Of a DNA stretch of 64,000 nucleotides, positions 45,883 through 54,437 are shown piece by piece. Under the pieces are notes generated by a model. The model saw nothing but the letters and a program-made list of their open reading frames with translations, ran no database searches and had not been told where the DNA came from. Where the stretch lies: NCBI GenBank assembly GCA_963734685.1, contig CAVTIC010000007.1:558001-622000 (forward strand), in the 5' to 3' direction. This DNA comes from JAOUEA01 sp963734685 (lineage in GTDB: Bacteria; Actinomycetota; UBA4738; HRBIN12). Position 1 is the first letter of the stretch, and each line of letters starts with the position of its first letter. The position numbers and the translations under genes are program-made.

Positions 45883-47340
45883 ATGGCTCTGCGCCCCGCC
45901 AGCCTCCGCCGGATCGCCGCGGCGGCGCTCCTGCTCGTCGCGTCCGCCGGTGTCGTGGTGGCGTCCACGCCTTCCGGAGCTTCGGGCGGCGACGGCGGTG
46001 GCACTGCGCGGGCGATCGATCCGGCGGCCGGCATCATGAACCTCGATCACCTGATCTTCGTCGTGCAAGAGAATCGGTCGTTCGACCACTACTTCGGCAC
46101 GTTCCCCGGCGCGAACGGGCTCCCCACCCGCCCCGACGGCTCGTTCGGAGTCTGCGTGCCCGACCCGGCTTCCGGAGGATGCCGGCGCCCGTATCACGAC
46201 ACGAACCAGTTCGACATCGGCGGCCCGCACGGGCTCGATGCCTCGCGGATCACCGTCAACGGGGGGCGCATGGACGGCCACATCCGCGCGTTCCGACTGA
46301 AGGGCACGCCGTGCACGCACGATGCGTCGCCGCCGTACTCGTGCACGGCGGCGACGCCCGGACCCGGTGGCACGCCCGACGTCATGGGGTTCCACACCTG
46401 GAAGGAGATCCCGAACTACTGGACCCTCGCCCGGCGCTACGTGCTGCAGGACCGTATGTTCGCGCCGGTGGACTCCTGGACCCTGCCGTCGCACCTGTAC
46501 CTGGTCTCGGGCTGGTCGGCGACCTGCCGCAGGCCGAAGGATCCGATGACGTGTGTGTCGGACCACGACGAGCCGTGGCTGTGGACGAAGTGGTTCCTCG
46601 CCAAGGGCATGGAGGCGCCCGCACCGTACGCGTGGGCCGACATCACCTGGCTGCTGCACGGCCACGACGTGAGCTGGTCCTATTACGTCGGGCTCCACAC
46701 CTGCACCGTGCGGCCCAAGTGCGACGAGCCATGGGACGAGCTCACGACCGTGCCGGCGCAGAACCCACTCCCCGGGTTCCGTACGGTGCGGGAGCACACC
46801 GGACTTCGCAACGTCCGCAACAACACCGAGTACTTCGCGTCGGCTCGCGACGGTTCGCTGCCGAGCGTCGCGTGGGTGATGCCGAGCCAGGGGCGAGGAG
46901 AGCACCCGTCCGACCGCATCGCGACCGGGCAGAAGTGGGTGAGCCGCGTGGTGAACGCCGCGATGGAGGGCCCCGACGCCGAGCGGACGGCGGTGTTCCT
47001 CGTCTGGGACGACTGGGGCGGGTTCTACGACCACATGCGGCCACCGCGGGTCGATGCCCTCGGCTACGGTCTGCGTGTGCCCTCGATCGTGATCAGCCCC
47101 TACGCCGACCGAGGGCTCGACGTCGACCATCGGACGTACTCGTTCGACGCGTTCCTGAAGCTGATCGAGGATCGGTTCCTCGACGGCGCCCGCCTCAACG
47201 GGTGGAACCAGGGCTGGCGCGATCCGCGGCCGACGACGCGTGAGGAGGTCGCCATCCTCGGCGATCTCGCGAGGGTCTTCGACTTCACCCAGGCGCCGAT
47301 CCCGTGGATCCACCTCGACCCCACGCCCCTGGGTCGATGA
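45883..47340 (+). CDS. Secreted phosphoesterase 1 (phospholipase C/acid phosphatase family)
   Basis: 485 residues with signal peptide (IAAAALLLVASAGVVVAS). The family signature follows: IMNLDHLIFVVQENRSFDHY, with Glu/Asn near the active site, then VDSWTLPSHLYLVSGWSA and the late FLVWDDWGGFYDH. This is the alkaline-phosphatase-superfamily group that includes bacterial PLC and AcpA, cleaving phosphodiesters or phosphomonoesters outside the cell. No lipobox, unlike paralogues 2-4. First of four tandem paralogues; its stop overlaps the next start. Confidence 0.9.
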   Translation: MALRPASLRRIAAAALLLVASAGVVVASTPSGASGGDGGGTARAIDPAAGIMNLDHLIFVVQENRSFDHYFGTFPGANGLPTRPDGSFGVCVPDPASGGCRRPYHDTNQFDIGGPHGLDASRITVNGGRMDGHIRAFRLKGTPCTHDASPPYSCTAATPGPGGTPDVMGFHTWKEIPNYWTLARRYVLQDRMFAPVDSWTLPSHLYLVSGWSATCRRPKDPMTCVSDHDEPWLWTKWFLAKGMEAPAPYAWADITWLLHGHDVSWSYYVGLHTCTVRPKCDEPWDELTTVPAQNPLPGFRTVREHTGLRNVRNNTEYFASARDGSLPSVAWVMPSQGRGEHPSDRIATGQKWVSRVVNAAMEGPDAERTAVFLVWDDWGGFYDHMRPPRVDALGYGLRVPSIVISPYADRGLDVDHRTYSFDAFLKLIEDRFLDGARLNGWNQGWRDPRPTTREEVAILGDLARVFDFTQAPIPWIHLDPTPLGR

Positions 47341-48812
47341 GGCTGCATCGCTCGCCGCTCGCGACGGTCGCCGCGATGCTGGTCGGGGCCGCCCTCGTCG
47401 CCGTGGCGTGCACGGGCAGCGACGCCACGCCGGGCGACCCCGAGGGCCCTCGGACGAGTGGGAGCCCGAGCGGGGGCGGCGAGGCGACCCCCGGCATCGA
47501 TCCCGACGCCGGCATCATGAACCTCGACCACCTGATCTTCATCGTGCAGGAGAACCGCTCGTTCGATCACTACTTCGGCACCTACCCGGGTGCCGACGGC
47601 ATCCCGATGGACGCCCAGGGTCGCCCGCGCGTGTGCGCGCAGGACCCCGTGGTGGGACGATGCGTCGCCCCGTACCGCACGGACGAGCTGGTCAACGCAG
47701 GCGGACCGCACAACCACGAGGCCTCGGTCATCAGCGTGAACGGCGGGAAGATGGACGGCTTCATCGAGGCCGCGGCGGCCAGGCCTTGCATCAGATCTCG
47801 AGACGTGGCCGCCTGCGGCCCGATCTACGGGCCAGAGGGCCAGCCCGACATCATGGCCTATCACGACGACCGAACGATCCCGAACTACTGGGCCTACGCC
47901 GACCGGTTCGTGTTGCAGGACGCGATGTTCGCGCCTACCGACTCCTGGACGCTTCCGGCCCATCTCTTCCTCGTCTCAGGGTGGTCGGCCCGATGCACCG
48001 ATCCCACCGACGCGTTCACGTGCTCGACCGACCTCGAGATGGGGGACCTGTTCGAGGAGCTGCTCTGGTACGAGCACCCGACGTTGTTCGGCTGGACCGA
48101 TATCACGTGGCTGCTCCACCAACACGACGTGAGTTGGGCCTACTACGCGGGCGGCGTCTTGTGCCGGCGCCCGGCAGACTCGCGTGCGGAATGCGAGCGG
48201 GAGGGCCCCGCCCGGCCCCAGAACCCCCTGACCGGGTTCGCCGATGTCAAGGAGACCGGCCAGCTCGACAACATCAAGACGCACTCGGCGTTCTTCGACG
48301 CCGTGCGGTCGAACGCGCTTCCCTCAGTGACGTGGGTCGTGCCCGGCCGGGGAGGGCAGAGCGAGCACCCGGGTACCGGGGCCCCCATCAGCGAGGGTCA
48401 GGCGTACGTCACGAAGATGATCAACGCGGTGATGCGGGGCGAGATGTGGGAGCGGACGGCGATCTTCCTCACCTGGGACGATTGGGGAGGCTTCTACGAC
48501 CACGTCGAGCCGCCCCGTGTCGACGAAGCCGGCTACGGGCTCCGGGTGCCGGGGATGCTGATCAGTCCCTGGGCCGATCGCGACCTCGACCTCGACCATC
48601 AGACCCTCTCGTTCGACGCCTTCCTGAAGCTGATCGAGGACCGGTTCCTCGGCGGCCAGCGCCTCGACGGCGAGAACGAGGGCCGTCCCGATCCGCGCCC
48701 CACGGTGCGGGAGGAGATCGGCATCCTGGGGGACCTGGCTCGAGAATTCGACTTCGCGCAGCAGCCGATCCCGCCGCTGATCCTCGACCCGTGGCCCCTC
48801 GGGAAGCCGTGA
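47337..48812 (+). CDS. Secreted phosphoesterase 2, lipoprotein (phospholipase C/acid phosphatase family)
   Basis: 491 residues from the ATG that overlaps the previous stop (ATGA). Lipoprotein signal ending AALVAVACTGS (Cys anchor), then Ser/Gly linker and the signature IMNLDHLIFIVQENRSFDHY. TDSWTLPAHLFLVSGWSARC and LTWDDWGGFYDHVEPP are conserved with the neighbours. Distinct from paralogue 1 in several insertion regions, so the duplication is not recent. Translationally coupled to paralogue 1. Confidence 0.9.
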   Translation: MRLHRSPLATVAAMLVGAALVAVACTGSDATPGDPEGPRTSGSPSGGGEATPGIDPDAGIMNLDHLIFIVQENRSFDHYFGTYPGADGIPMDAQGRPRVCAQDPVVGRCVAPYRTDELVNAGGPHNHEASVISVNGGKMDGFIEAAAARPCIRSRDVAACGPIYGPEGQPDIMAYHDDRTIPNYWAYADRFVLQDAMFAPTDSWTLPAHLFLVSGWSARCTDPTDAFTCSTDLEMGDLFEELLWYEHPTLFGWTDITWLLHQHDVSWAYYAGGVLCRRPADSRAECEREGPARPQNPLTGFADVKETGQLDNIKTHSAFFDAVRSNALPSVTWVVPGRGGQSEHPGTGAPISEGQAYVTKMINAVMRGEMWERTAIFLTWDDWGGFYDHVEPPRVDEAGYGLRVPGMLISPWADRDLDLDHQTLSFDAFLKLIEDRFLGGQRLDGENEGRPDPRPTVREEIGILGDLAREFDFAQQPIPPLILDPWPLGKP

Positions 48813-48859
48813 GCGCCGTGCCGCAGGCTGTGCCCGGACCGCTCGGTGGCGCCGGCCGG

Positions 48860-48865
48860 TAGCAT
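48860..48865 (+). promoter_or_regulatory. -10 box (TAGCAT) of the third phosphoesterase
   Basis: TAGCAT ends 10 nt before the ATG at 48876, no Shine-Dalgarno sequence. This spacing supports 48876 rather than the in-frame ATG inside the box region (48864). Confidence 0.45.
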
Positions 48866-48875
48866 GGGCCGCCGG

Positions 48876-50531
48876 ATGCGCTCCCGTCGGATCGTCGCTC
48901 TCAGCGGCCTGCTCGTGGTCGCCGGGCTCGTGGCGATCGCCTGCACACCCGACGGCGGAACGACCACGTCCGAACCGTCATCGCCCGGCTCCCCCTCGTC
49001 GGCGTCCGGCCGTCCCACCACGAGCGCCTCGGCCGCGGCCGCGGCTGCCGATTCCGGCTGGGTCGAGCCGACCGACGTGCTCGGCGCGCCGGGCCTGGTG
49101 AGCGTGCCCGACCCCGCCCTGGCCCCCCGAGGCGTCGATACCCGGCCGCTCCGCTCGCCCCCCGGGCTGCAGCCATCCGCCGACCGTTCCCGACCGTTCG
49201 ACCCGGCTGCGGGCATCATGAACCTCGACCACCTGGTCTTTATCGTGCTCGAGAACCGGTCGTTCGATCACTACTTCGGCACGTTCCCGGGCGCCGACGG
49301 CATCCCGGTGGACGCGAAGGGGCGCCCGAAGGATTGCCTGCCCGACCCCGATTCGCCCGGAACCTGCCACCGTCCATACCACGACACGAACTTCATCGAT
49401 CAGGGCGGCCCCCACGGAGAGCTGGGCAGCCATATCTCGATCGACGGCGGGGAGATGGACGGTTTCGTCGAGGCCCTGCGGGTGGTCGGCAACGGCTGCG
49501 AGAAGCACCCGGAGGAAAAGCCGTGCCCCCAGGCTGTCGATGGCCCCCAGGGCCAGCCGGATGTCATGGGCTACCACACGGCGAAAGAGATCCCGACCTA
49601 CTGGAAGTACGCCGAGACCTTCACGTTGCACGACCGGATGTTCGCCCCGACCGACTCGTGGACGCTGCCGGCGCACCTGTTCCTCGTGTCGGCGTGGTCG
49701 GCCACGTGCTCGGACCTCGACGATCCGATGTCGTGCGCCTCGGACCAGAAGTTCCCCGGGGGCATCTACGCCGATGACCCCTCGAAGCTCTGGTCGCCGA
49801 AGATGGGGGAGCCGCGTCCTTACGTCTGGGCGCCGGTCACCTGGCTGCTCTACAAGGCCGGCGTGAGCTGGGGGTACTACGTCGGCGAGGGCACCTGCGT
49901 GGCCCCCCCGTGCGAGCACCTCGACGGTATCCTTACCGCCCCGGTGCAGAACCCGCTGCCCGGCTTCACCGCGACCGCTGCGACCGGCCAGCTCGAGAAC
50001 ATCCGGCCGAACACCGAGTTCCTCCGCGACGCTCGCAACGGCGACCTGCCGAGCGTCTCGTGGTTCATGCCCGAGCAGGACAAGGGTGAGCACCCGCCGG
50101 ACTCGATCGAGGCCGGGCAGGCCTACGTCGCGAAAGCGATCAATGCCGTGATGGAGGGTCCGGAGGAACAATGGCTGCGAACCGCGATCTTCCTCACGTG
50201 GGACGATTGGGGCGGGTTCTACGACCACGTGTTGCCGCCGGTGGTCGACGAGAACGGCTGGGGCCTGCGGGTGCCGTCGATGGTGATCAGCCCGTGGGCC
50301 AAGCCCGGCTTCATCGATCACCAGACACTCAGCTACGACGCGTTCATGAAGTTGATCGAGGACCGGTTCCTGGGCGGGGACCGCCTCGACCCCAAGACCG
50401 ATGGCTGGCCCGATTCCCGTCCCACGGTGCGCGAAGAGGTGAAGATCCTGGGCGACCTGGCGCTGGACTTCGACTTCACGCAGGAACCACTGCCGCCGCT
50501 GGTGCTCGACCCCTGGCCGTTCCGCGGCTGA
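48876..50531 (+). CDS. Secreted phosphoesterase 3, lipoprotein (phospholipase C/acid phosphatase family)
   Basis: 551 residues. Lipobox LVAIAC near residue 21, then a long low-complexity Ser/Thr/Pro/Ala linker to about residue 105, then IMNLDHLVFIVLENRSFDHY and the rest of the catalytic domain to LVLDPWPFRG. The closest relative in the array by eye is paralogue 4 (shared insert and YKAGVSWGYYVG stretch). Its own promoter-like box lies in the 63-bp gap. In-frame upstream GTG or ATG starts exist but would place the box inside the gene. Confidence 0.88.
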   Translation: MRSRRIVALSGLLVVAGLVAIACTPDGGTTTSEPSSPGSPSSASGRPTTSASAAAAAADSGWVEPTDVLGAPGLVSVPDPALAPRGVDTRPLRSPPGLQPSADRSRPFDPAAGIMNLDHLVFIVLENRSFDHYFGTFPGADGIPVDAKGRPKDCLPDPDSPGTCHRPYHDTNFIDQGGPHGELGSHISIDGGEMDGFVEALRVVGNGCEKHPEEKPCPQAVDGPQGQPDVMGYHTAKEIPTYWKYAETFTLHDRMFAPTDSWTLPAHLFLVSAWSATCSDLDDPMSCASDQKFPGGIYADDPSKLWSPKMGEPRPYVWAPVTWLLYKAGVSWGYYVGEGTCVAPPCEHLDGILTAPVQNPLPGFTATAATGQLENIRPNTEFLRDARNGDLPSVSWFMPEQDKGEHPPDSIEAGQAYVAKAINAVMEGPEEQWLRTAIFLTWDDWGGFYDHVLPPVVDENGWGLRVPSMVISPWAKPGFIDHQTLSYDAFMKLIEDRFLGGDRLDPKTDGWPDSRPTVREEVKILGDLALDFDFTQEPLPPLVLDPWPFRG

Positions 50532-50574
50532 GGCGGCCTCTGCGAGGTTGCGTGGCGTGACACCCACGCCGGGC

Positions 50575-50580
50575 TACCAT
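50575..50580 (+). promoter_or_regulatory. -10 box (TACCAT) of the fourth phosphoesterase
   Basis: TACCAT ends 6 nt before the ATG at 50587. No Shine-Dalgarno sequence. Confidence 0.45.
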
Positions 50581-50586
50581 CGCCCG

Positions 50587-52248
50587 ATGGATCCCCACCC
50601 CATCGGCCGTTCCATCGGGCGCTCCCCACGGCGCGCGCGTACGGCCGGGGCGGTCGTCGTCGCCGGTCTGGTGGCCGCCGCGTGCGTCGGTTCTCGAGCC
50701 GACCCGCCGGATGCGCGCTCGCACGCACAGGCCTCGCCGACCCCCCGCCCGGGACGAGCCCGTCCGGATCCGGGGTCGGGCGCGATCCCGCTGCCGTTCC
50801 TCGTGCCCGACAGGTTCCCGATCTCGCCCGAACGAGCCCCGCTCGGCGTCGACCGCGGACCGCTGCTCGACCCGCCCGCGCCGCAGGGGGTCGCCGATCC
50901 GTTCCGCCCGTTCGACCCCGCGGCCGGCATCATGAACCTCGATCACCTGGTCTTCGTGGTGCAGGAGAATCGGTCGTTCGATCACTACTTCGGCACGTTC
51001 CCGGGTGCGGACGGCATCCCGATGACGCAGGGGGGTCGGACGAAGGTGTGCCTCCCCGATCCGGCGCGCCCCCGCGTCTGCCACCGCCCGTACCACGACC
51101 GCAACCTGTACGACGCGGGCGGACCTCACGGCGAGTTCGCCTCGCAGGTCTCGATCGGGGGCGGCTCGATGAAAGGGTTCGTCCGGGCGTTCCGCATCAA
51201 GGGGAACGGATGCGAGAAGGCTCCGACCAAGCCGCCGTGTCCGCGCACCAGCAGCGGTCCGGACGGAGCTCGAACACCCGACCTGATGGGCTATCACACG
51301 GCTCGCGAGATCCCGAACTACTGGGCGTATGCGAGAGCCTACACGCTGCAGGACCGGATGTTCGCGCCCACCGACTCATGGACGCTGCCGGCCCATCTGT
51401 TCCTCGTCTCCGGGTGGTCGGCGCGGTGCCAGGTGCCCGACGATCCGATGTCGTGCGTCTCCAACCAACGGAACCCCGGCGGCCGCGCCGGGCTCGAGAC
51501 GAAGAACTGGACGCCCGACGCCGGCGAGCCCCTGCCGTACATCTGGGCCGACATCACCTGGCTGCTCTACAAGGCCGGTGTCTCGTGGGGCTACTTCGTC
51601 GGGCCGGGCAGCTGCATCGTCGCGCCGTGCGAGGATTTCGAGGCGACCGAGACACGCGCGGTGCAGAACCCGCTGCCCGGGTTCCGCACGGTCGACGTGA
51701 CCGGACAGCTCGACAACGTCTTGCCGAACACCGACTTCCTGGAGGCGGCGAGCGACGGGACCTTGCCGAGCGTCTCCTGGGTGTTGCCCACGGAGGGACG
51801 TGCCGAGCACCCGCCGGACTCGATCGCCGAGGGCCAGGCCTGGGTGACGGAGATCATCAACGCGGTGATGCAGGGGCCCGAGGAACAATGGCTGCGCACC
51901 GCGATCTTCGTGACCTGGGACGACTGGGGTGGCTTCTACGATCACGTGGAACCCCCCGTGGTCGACGAGAACGGCTGGGGCTTGCGCGTGCCCTCGCTCG
52001 TGATCAGCCCGTGGGCGCGTCCCGGCTATATCGACTCGCAGACGCTCAGCTACGACGCGTTCCTGAAGCTGATCGAGGACCGCTTCCTGGGCGGGCAGCG
52101 TCTCGACCCGGCCGACGACGGCTGGCCCGACTCGCGCCCGACCGTGCGCGAGGAAGTGGAGGCGCTCGGCGACCTCGCTCGCAGCTTCGACTTCGGCCAG
52201 GAACCACTGCCGCCGCTCGTGCTCGATCCATATCCGGGCGTGGGCTGA
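50587..52248 (+). CDS. Secreted phosphoesterase 4, lipoprotein (phospholipase C/acid phosphatase family)
   Basis: 553 residues. N-terminal basic stretch (IGRSPRRARTAG), hydrophobic region and lipobox LVAAAC; linker; then IMNLDHLVFVVQENRSFDHY, TDSWTLPAHLFLVSGWSARC and VTWDDWGGFYDHVEPP. Ends LVLDPYPGVG. Close to paralogue 3. As with the others the domain should face outside, anchored by the N-terminal lipid; substrate (phospholipid, phosphomonoester) cannot be told from sequence. Confidence 0.88.
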   Translation: MDPHPIGRSIGRSPRRARTAGAVVVAGLVAAACVGSRADPPDARSHAQASPTPRPGRARPDPGSGAIPLPFLVPDRFPISPERAPLGVDRGPLLDPPAPQGVADPFRPFDPAAGIMNLDHLVFVVQENRSFDHYFGTFPGADGIPMTQGGRTKVCLPDPARPRVCHRPYHDRNLYDAGGPHGEFASQVSIGGGSMKGFVRAFRIKGNGCEKAPTKPPCPRTSSGPDGARTPDLMGYHTAREIPNYWAYARAYTLQDRMFAPTDSWTLPAHLFLVSGWSARCQVPDDPMSCVSNQRNPGGRAGLETKNWTPDAGEPLPYIWADITWLLYKAGVSWGYFVGPGSCIVAPCEDFEATETRAVQNPLPGFRTVDVTGQLDNVLPNTDFLEAASDGTLPSVSWVLPTEGRAEHPPDSIAEGQAWVTEIINAVMQGPEEQWLRTAIFVTWDDWGGFYDHVEPPVVDENGWGLRVPSLVISPWARPGYIDSQTLSYDAFLKLIEDRFLGGQRLDPADDGWPDSRPTVREEVEALGDLARSFDFGQEPLPPLVLDPYPGVG

Positions 52249-52264
52249 GCAGCGAACCGCGAAG

Positions 52265-52335
52265 CTGGGGCGCAAGGATTCGAACCTCGACTAACAGGGC
52301 CAGAACCTGTCGTGCTGCCGTTACACCACGCCCCA
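52265..52335 (-). tRNA. tRNA-Gln (CTG anticodon)
   Basis: 71 nt on the minus strand. Acceptor TGGGGCG/CGCCCCA with discriminator G, anticodon stem ACAGG/CCTGT with loop TTCTGGC (anticodon CTG), T-arm GAGG-TTCGAAT-CCTT. CCA not encoded. It follows phosphoesterase 4 on the other strand. Confidence 0.93.
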
Positions 52336-52504
52336 ACGTGGCCAGGGCATGCTAACAACGGCGACCCCTTGCGGCCAGGATGCCGCATCGGTCACCACGG
52401 CGCCTGCGCCGCAACGGCGTTCGTCGGGGCATCCGTTTGACCAGCGCCCGGCACGGCTACTACGGTGGAGGCTCGGAACCCTGGAACGACCGGAGGGAGC
52501 AGCC

Positions 52505-52801
52505 ATGAACAAGGGTGGCTTGGTCGCAGAGGTCTCCAAGCGCACCGGCCTGTCCAAGGCCGAAGCGGGTCGGGCCATCGACGCCGCGATCGACTCGATC
52601 CGCGACTCCGTTGTGCGGGGCGAACGGGTCACGCTCGCGGACTTCGGAACGTTCGAGCGCAAGCATCGGAACGAACGGATCGCTCGGAACCCGCGCCGAC
52701 CCGAGATCCCGATCGTGGTGCCCGCACGCGACCTGCCCGCGTTCACCCCGGGCAAGGACTTCCGTGATCAGGTCTTGACGACGGGCGGTCGACCAGGCTG
52801 A
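52505..52801 (+). CDS. hup: HU-family nucleoid DNA-binding protein
   Basis: 98 residues. MNKGGLVAEVSKRTGLSKAE and VTLADFGTFERKHRNERIAR with RNPRRPEIPI, the HU/IHF beta-arm. Lacks the long Lys/Ala-rich tail of mycobacterial and Streptomyces HupS proteins. ATG at 52505 behind GGAGGGAG; longer reads upstream run into tRNA-flanking sequence. Binds DNA as a dimer and compacts the nucleoid. Confidence 0.92.
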   Translation: MNKGGLVAEVSKRTGLSKAEAGRAIDAAIDSIRDSVVRGERVTLADFGTFERKHRNERIARNPRRPEIPIVVPARDLPAFTPGKDFRDQVLTTGGRPG

Positions 52802-52854
52802 GCTCGCACCACTCCTCGGTCGCGACCCTGCTCGCGGCGGCGATCAGGCGGCGG

Positions 52855-53061
52855 TCAGAAGGTCACGAGGCGGAGCCCGCGCGCCACGGCTCGACCGTCG
52901 ACGTCCTCGAGTTCGAAGTTCACCCGCTGGCCGAGGCGGAGCGTGAGGATGCCCGAGCCTTCCAGCGACGCGGCGTCGATCGCCACGTCGGTGTGGTCGT
53001 CCATCAACAGCGAGCCGCTCACGGCCGCGAGGTCGAAGTCCTTGATCGTGCCCTGCGCCAC
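52855..53061 (-). CDS. Small cold-shock-domain-like protein
   Basis: 68 residues from the GTG at 53061, behind GAGGAG. GTIKDFDLAAVSGSLLMDD, then GILTLRLGQRVNFELEDVDG, resembling an OB-fold cold-shock domain but without the usual RNP1/RNP2 aromatic sites. Could be a divergent nucleic-acid-binding or degenerate Csp. Follows cofC on the same strand by 19 nt, so probably co-transcribed. Confidence 0.65.
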   Translation of the reverse strand: MAQGTIKDFDLAAVSGSLLMDDHTDVAIDAASLEGSGILTLRLGQRVNFELEDVDGRAVARGLRLVTF

Positions 53062-53080
53062 GATGGTTCGTCTCCTCACG

Positions 53081-53725
53081 TCACGTCCGGGTGGCCACTC
53101 GCGACCCGAGGTCCAGCTCGCGACAGACCTGCAGCGTGCGCCCCTGTCGGCGCGACGTCAGCACGGTCAGGATATCGCTCGGCAGGTCGAGGTCGAAGGC
53201 CAACTCCGGCGCCTCGACGACGGCGGCCGGCACGTCGGCCTCGGCGGCACCCTGCAGGTGCCGGCGGTAGGAGTCGTGACCGAACCGGGCCTCGATCACG
53301 GCGGGGGGGCGTCGCACCAGCAGGTTCGTCCCGGACTCGTCGGCGGAAGGCGCCATCACCACCGCGCCCAGCGTCCGGAGCGCCCTCCCGAGCGCGGGCG
53401 CGCTGACCAACGGCGTGTCGGGAAGCAACACCGCGAGCGTCTCGACCAGGCGCCCGGCCGCCTCGTCCTCGACCTGACGGATCGCCATCGCGAGGGGCGG
53501 GCGGTCCTCTTCGATCGCGTGCGCCCCACGGACCATCGCGATCTCGAGGACCGCCTCGTCGGGCGAGATCACCCACGTGTGCCACCCGGTGAGCTCGAGC
53601 GTCACGTCGAGCACGTCTTCGAGCATCGCGAGGGTCAGCGCCCCGCGTTCGAGCGGCGTCAGCAGCGGGTCGAGTCGGCTCTTCGCCTCGACGAGCGACT
53701 TCACGGGCAGAGCGATCACGCGCAC
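53081..53725 (-). CDS. cofC: 2-phospho-L-lactate (or PEP) guanylyltransferase, coenzyme F420 biosynthesis
   Basis: 214 residues. ALPVKSLVEAKSRLDPLLTP is the CofC opening motif; MAPSADESGTNLLVRRPP and FGHDSYRRHLQGA are further family signatures. It activates 2-phospholactate or PEP with GTP for F420 assembly. The GTG at 53725 lies 7 nt behind a TAGGCT box on the minus strand; an internal GTG at 53719 is possible. Its presence means F420-dependent enzymes such as the LLM oxidoreductase at 11.4 kb can function. Confidence 0.9.
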   Translation of the reverse strand: MRVIALPVKSLVEAKSRLDPLLTPLERGALTLAMLEDVLDVTLELTGWHTWVISPDEAVLEIAMVRGAHAIEEDRPPLAMAIRQVEDEAAGRLVETLAVLLPDTPLVSAPALGRALRTLGAVVMAPSADESGTNLLVRRPPAVIEARFGHDSYRRHLQGAAEADVPAAVVEAPELAFDLDLPSDILTVLTSRRQGRTLQVCRELDLGSRVATRT

Positions 53726-53732
53726 GCTCGGC

Positions 53733-53738
53733 AGCCTA
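53733..53738 (-). promoter_or_regulatory. -10 box (TAGGCT, minus strand) of cofC
   Basis: On the minus strand TAGGCT ends 7 nt before the cofC GTG. Divergent from the bioY promoter region. Confidence 0.45.
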
Positions 53739-53764
53739 GCGTGTGCCTCTCCTGACGCCCGCGG

Positions 53765-53770
53765 TAGGCT
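53765..53770 (+). promoter_or_regulatory. -10 box (TAGGCT) of bioY
   Basis: TAGGCT ends 13 nt before the ATG at 53784, a slightly longer spacing than at other starts. No Shine-Dalgarno sequence. Confidence 0.35.
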
Positions 53771-53783
53771 CTGCGCCTGCCCG

Positions 53784-54434
53784 ATGCAGACCGCACACAG
53801 TTGGAGCGGAACCGTGTCGACCATCGCCATGACCCTGGCACCATCGCGTTCCCGGGCGGCCGCGCACGCCGCCTTCACTGTGACGTGCGCCGTGGTCGGG
53901 AGCCTGCTCGTCGCAGGGCTCGCCCAACTCTCGTTCACCTTGCCGTTCACGCCGGTGCCGATCACCGGGCAGACGCTCGGCGTGTTGCTCGTGGGCGCTG
54001 CGTACGGGCCAGGGCTCGGGGCGGCGACGCTCGTCCTCTACCTCGTGTGGGCGGTCGTGGGGCTGCCGGTGCTCGCGCCCGACCCCGACGGATCGCATCG
54101 GACGGGTGTGGAGGAACTGCGCCTCGCGTCGGCCACAGGTGGGTACCTCTGGGGGTTCGTCGTGGCCGCTGCGCTCACCGGGTGGCTGGCACGGCGGGGG
54201 TGGGACCGCTCGTTCCGCTCGTCCGTGTCCGCGATGCTGCTCGGGTCGATCGTGATCTACGCCTTCGGCGTGCCGTGGTTGACGGCGGCGCTCGACGTGC
54301 CGCTGCAGCAGGGACTCGAGTTCGGTCTGTACCCGTTCGTGATCGGCGACACGTTGAAGCTGCTCGCCGCGGCGGGCCTCCTACCGCTCGCATGGGCGGC
54401 GATACGCCGCCTGCGCCCCGGTGAGGAGGATTGA
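53784..54434 (+). CDS. bioY: BioY biotin transporter substrate-binding subunit
   Basis: 216 residues, about six membrane segments. LPFTPVPITGQTLGVLLVGAAYGPG is the BioY signature. As S-component of an energy-coupling factor transporter it takes up biotin; no BioM or BioN genes are adjacent. A short insert (DPDGSHRTGVEELR) lies in the loop where many BioYs have GGxxxxxGPTGGY; the YLWGF segment follows. Start could instead be the GTG at 53814 or ATG at 53829. plsC follows immediately. Confidence 0.88.
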   Translation: MQTAHSWSGTVSTIAMTLAPSRSRAAAHAAFTVTCAVVGSLLVAGLAQLSFTLPFTPVPITGQTLGVLLVGAAYGPGLGAATLVLYLVWAVVGLPVLAPDPDGSHRTGVEELRLASATGGYLWGFVVAAALTGWLARRGWDRSFRSSVSAMLLGSIVIYAFGVPWLTAALDVPLQQGLEFGLYPFVIGDTLKLLAAAGLLPLAWAAIRRLRPGEED

Positions 54435-54437
54435 GCC

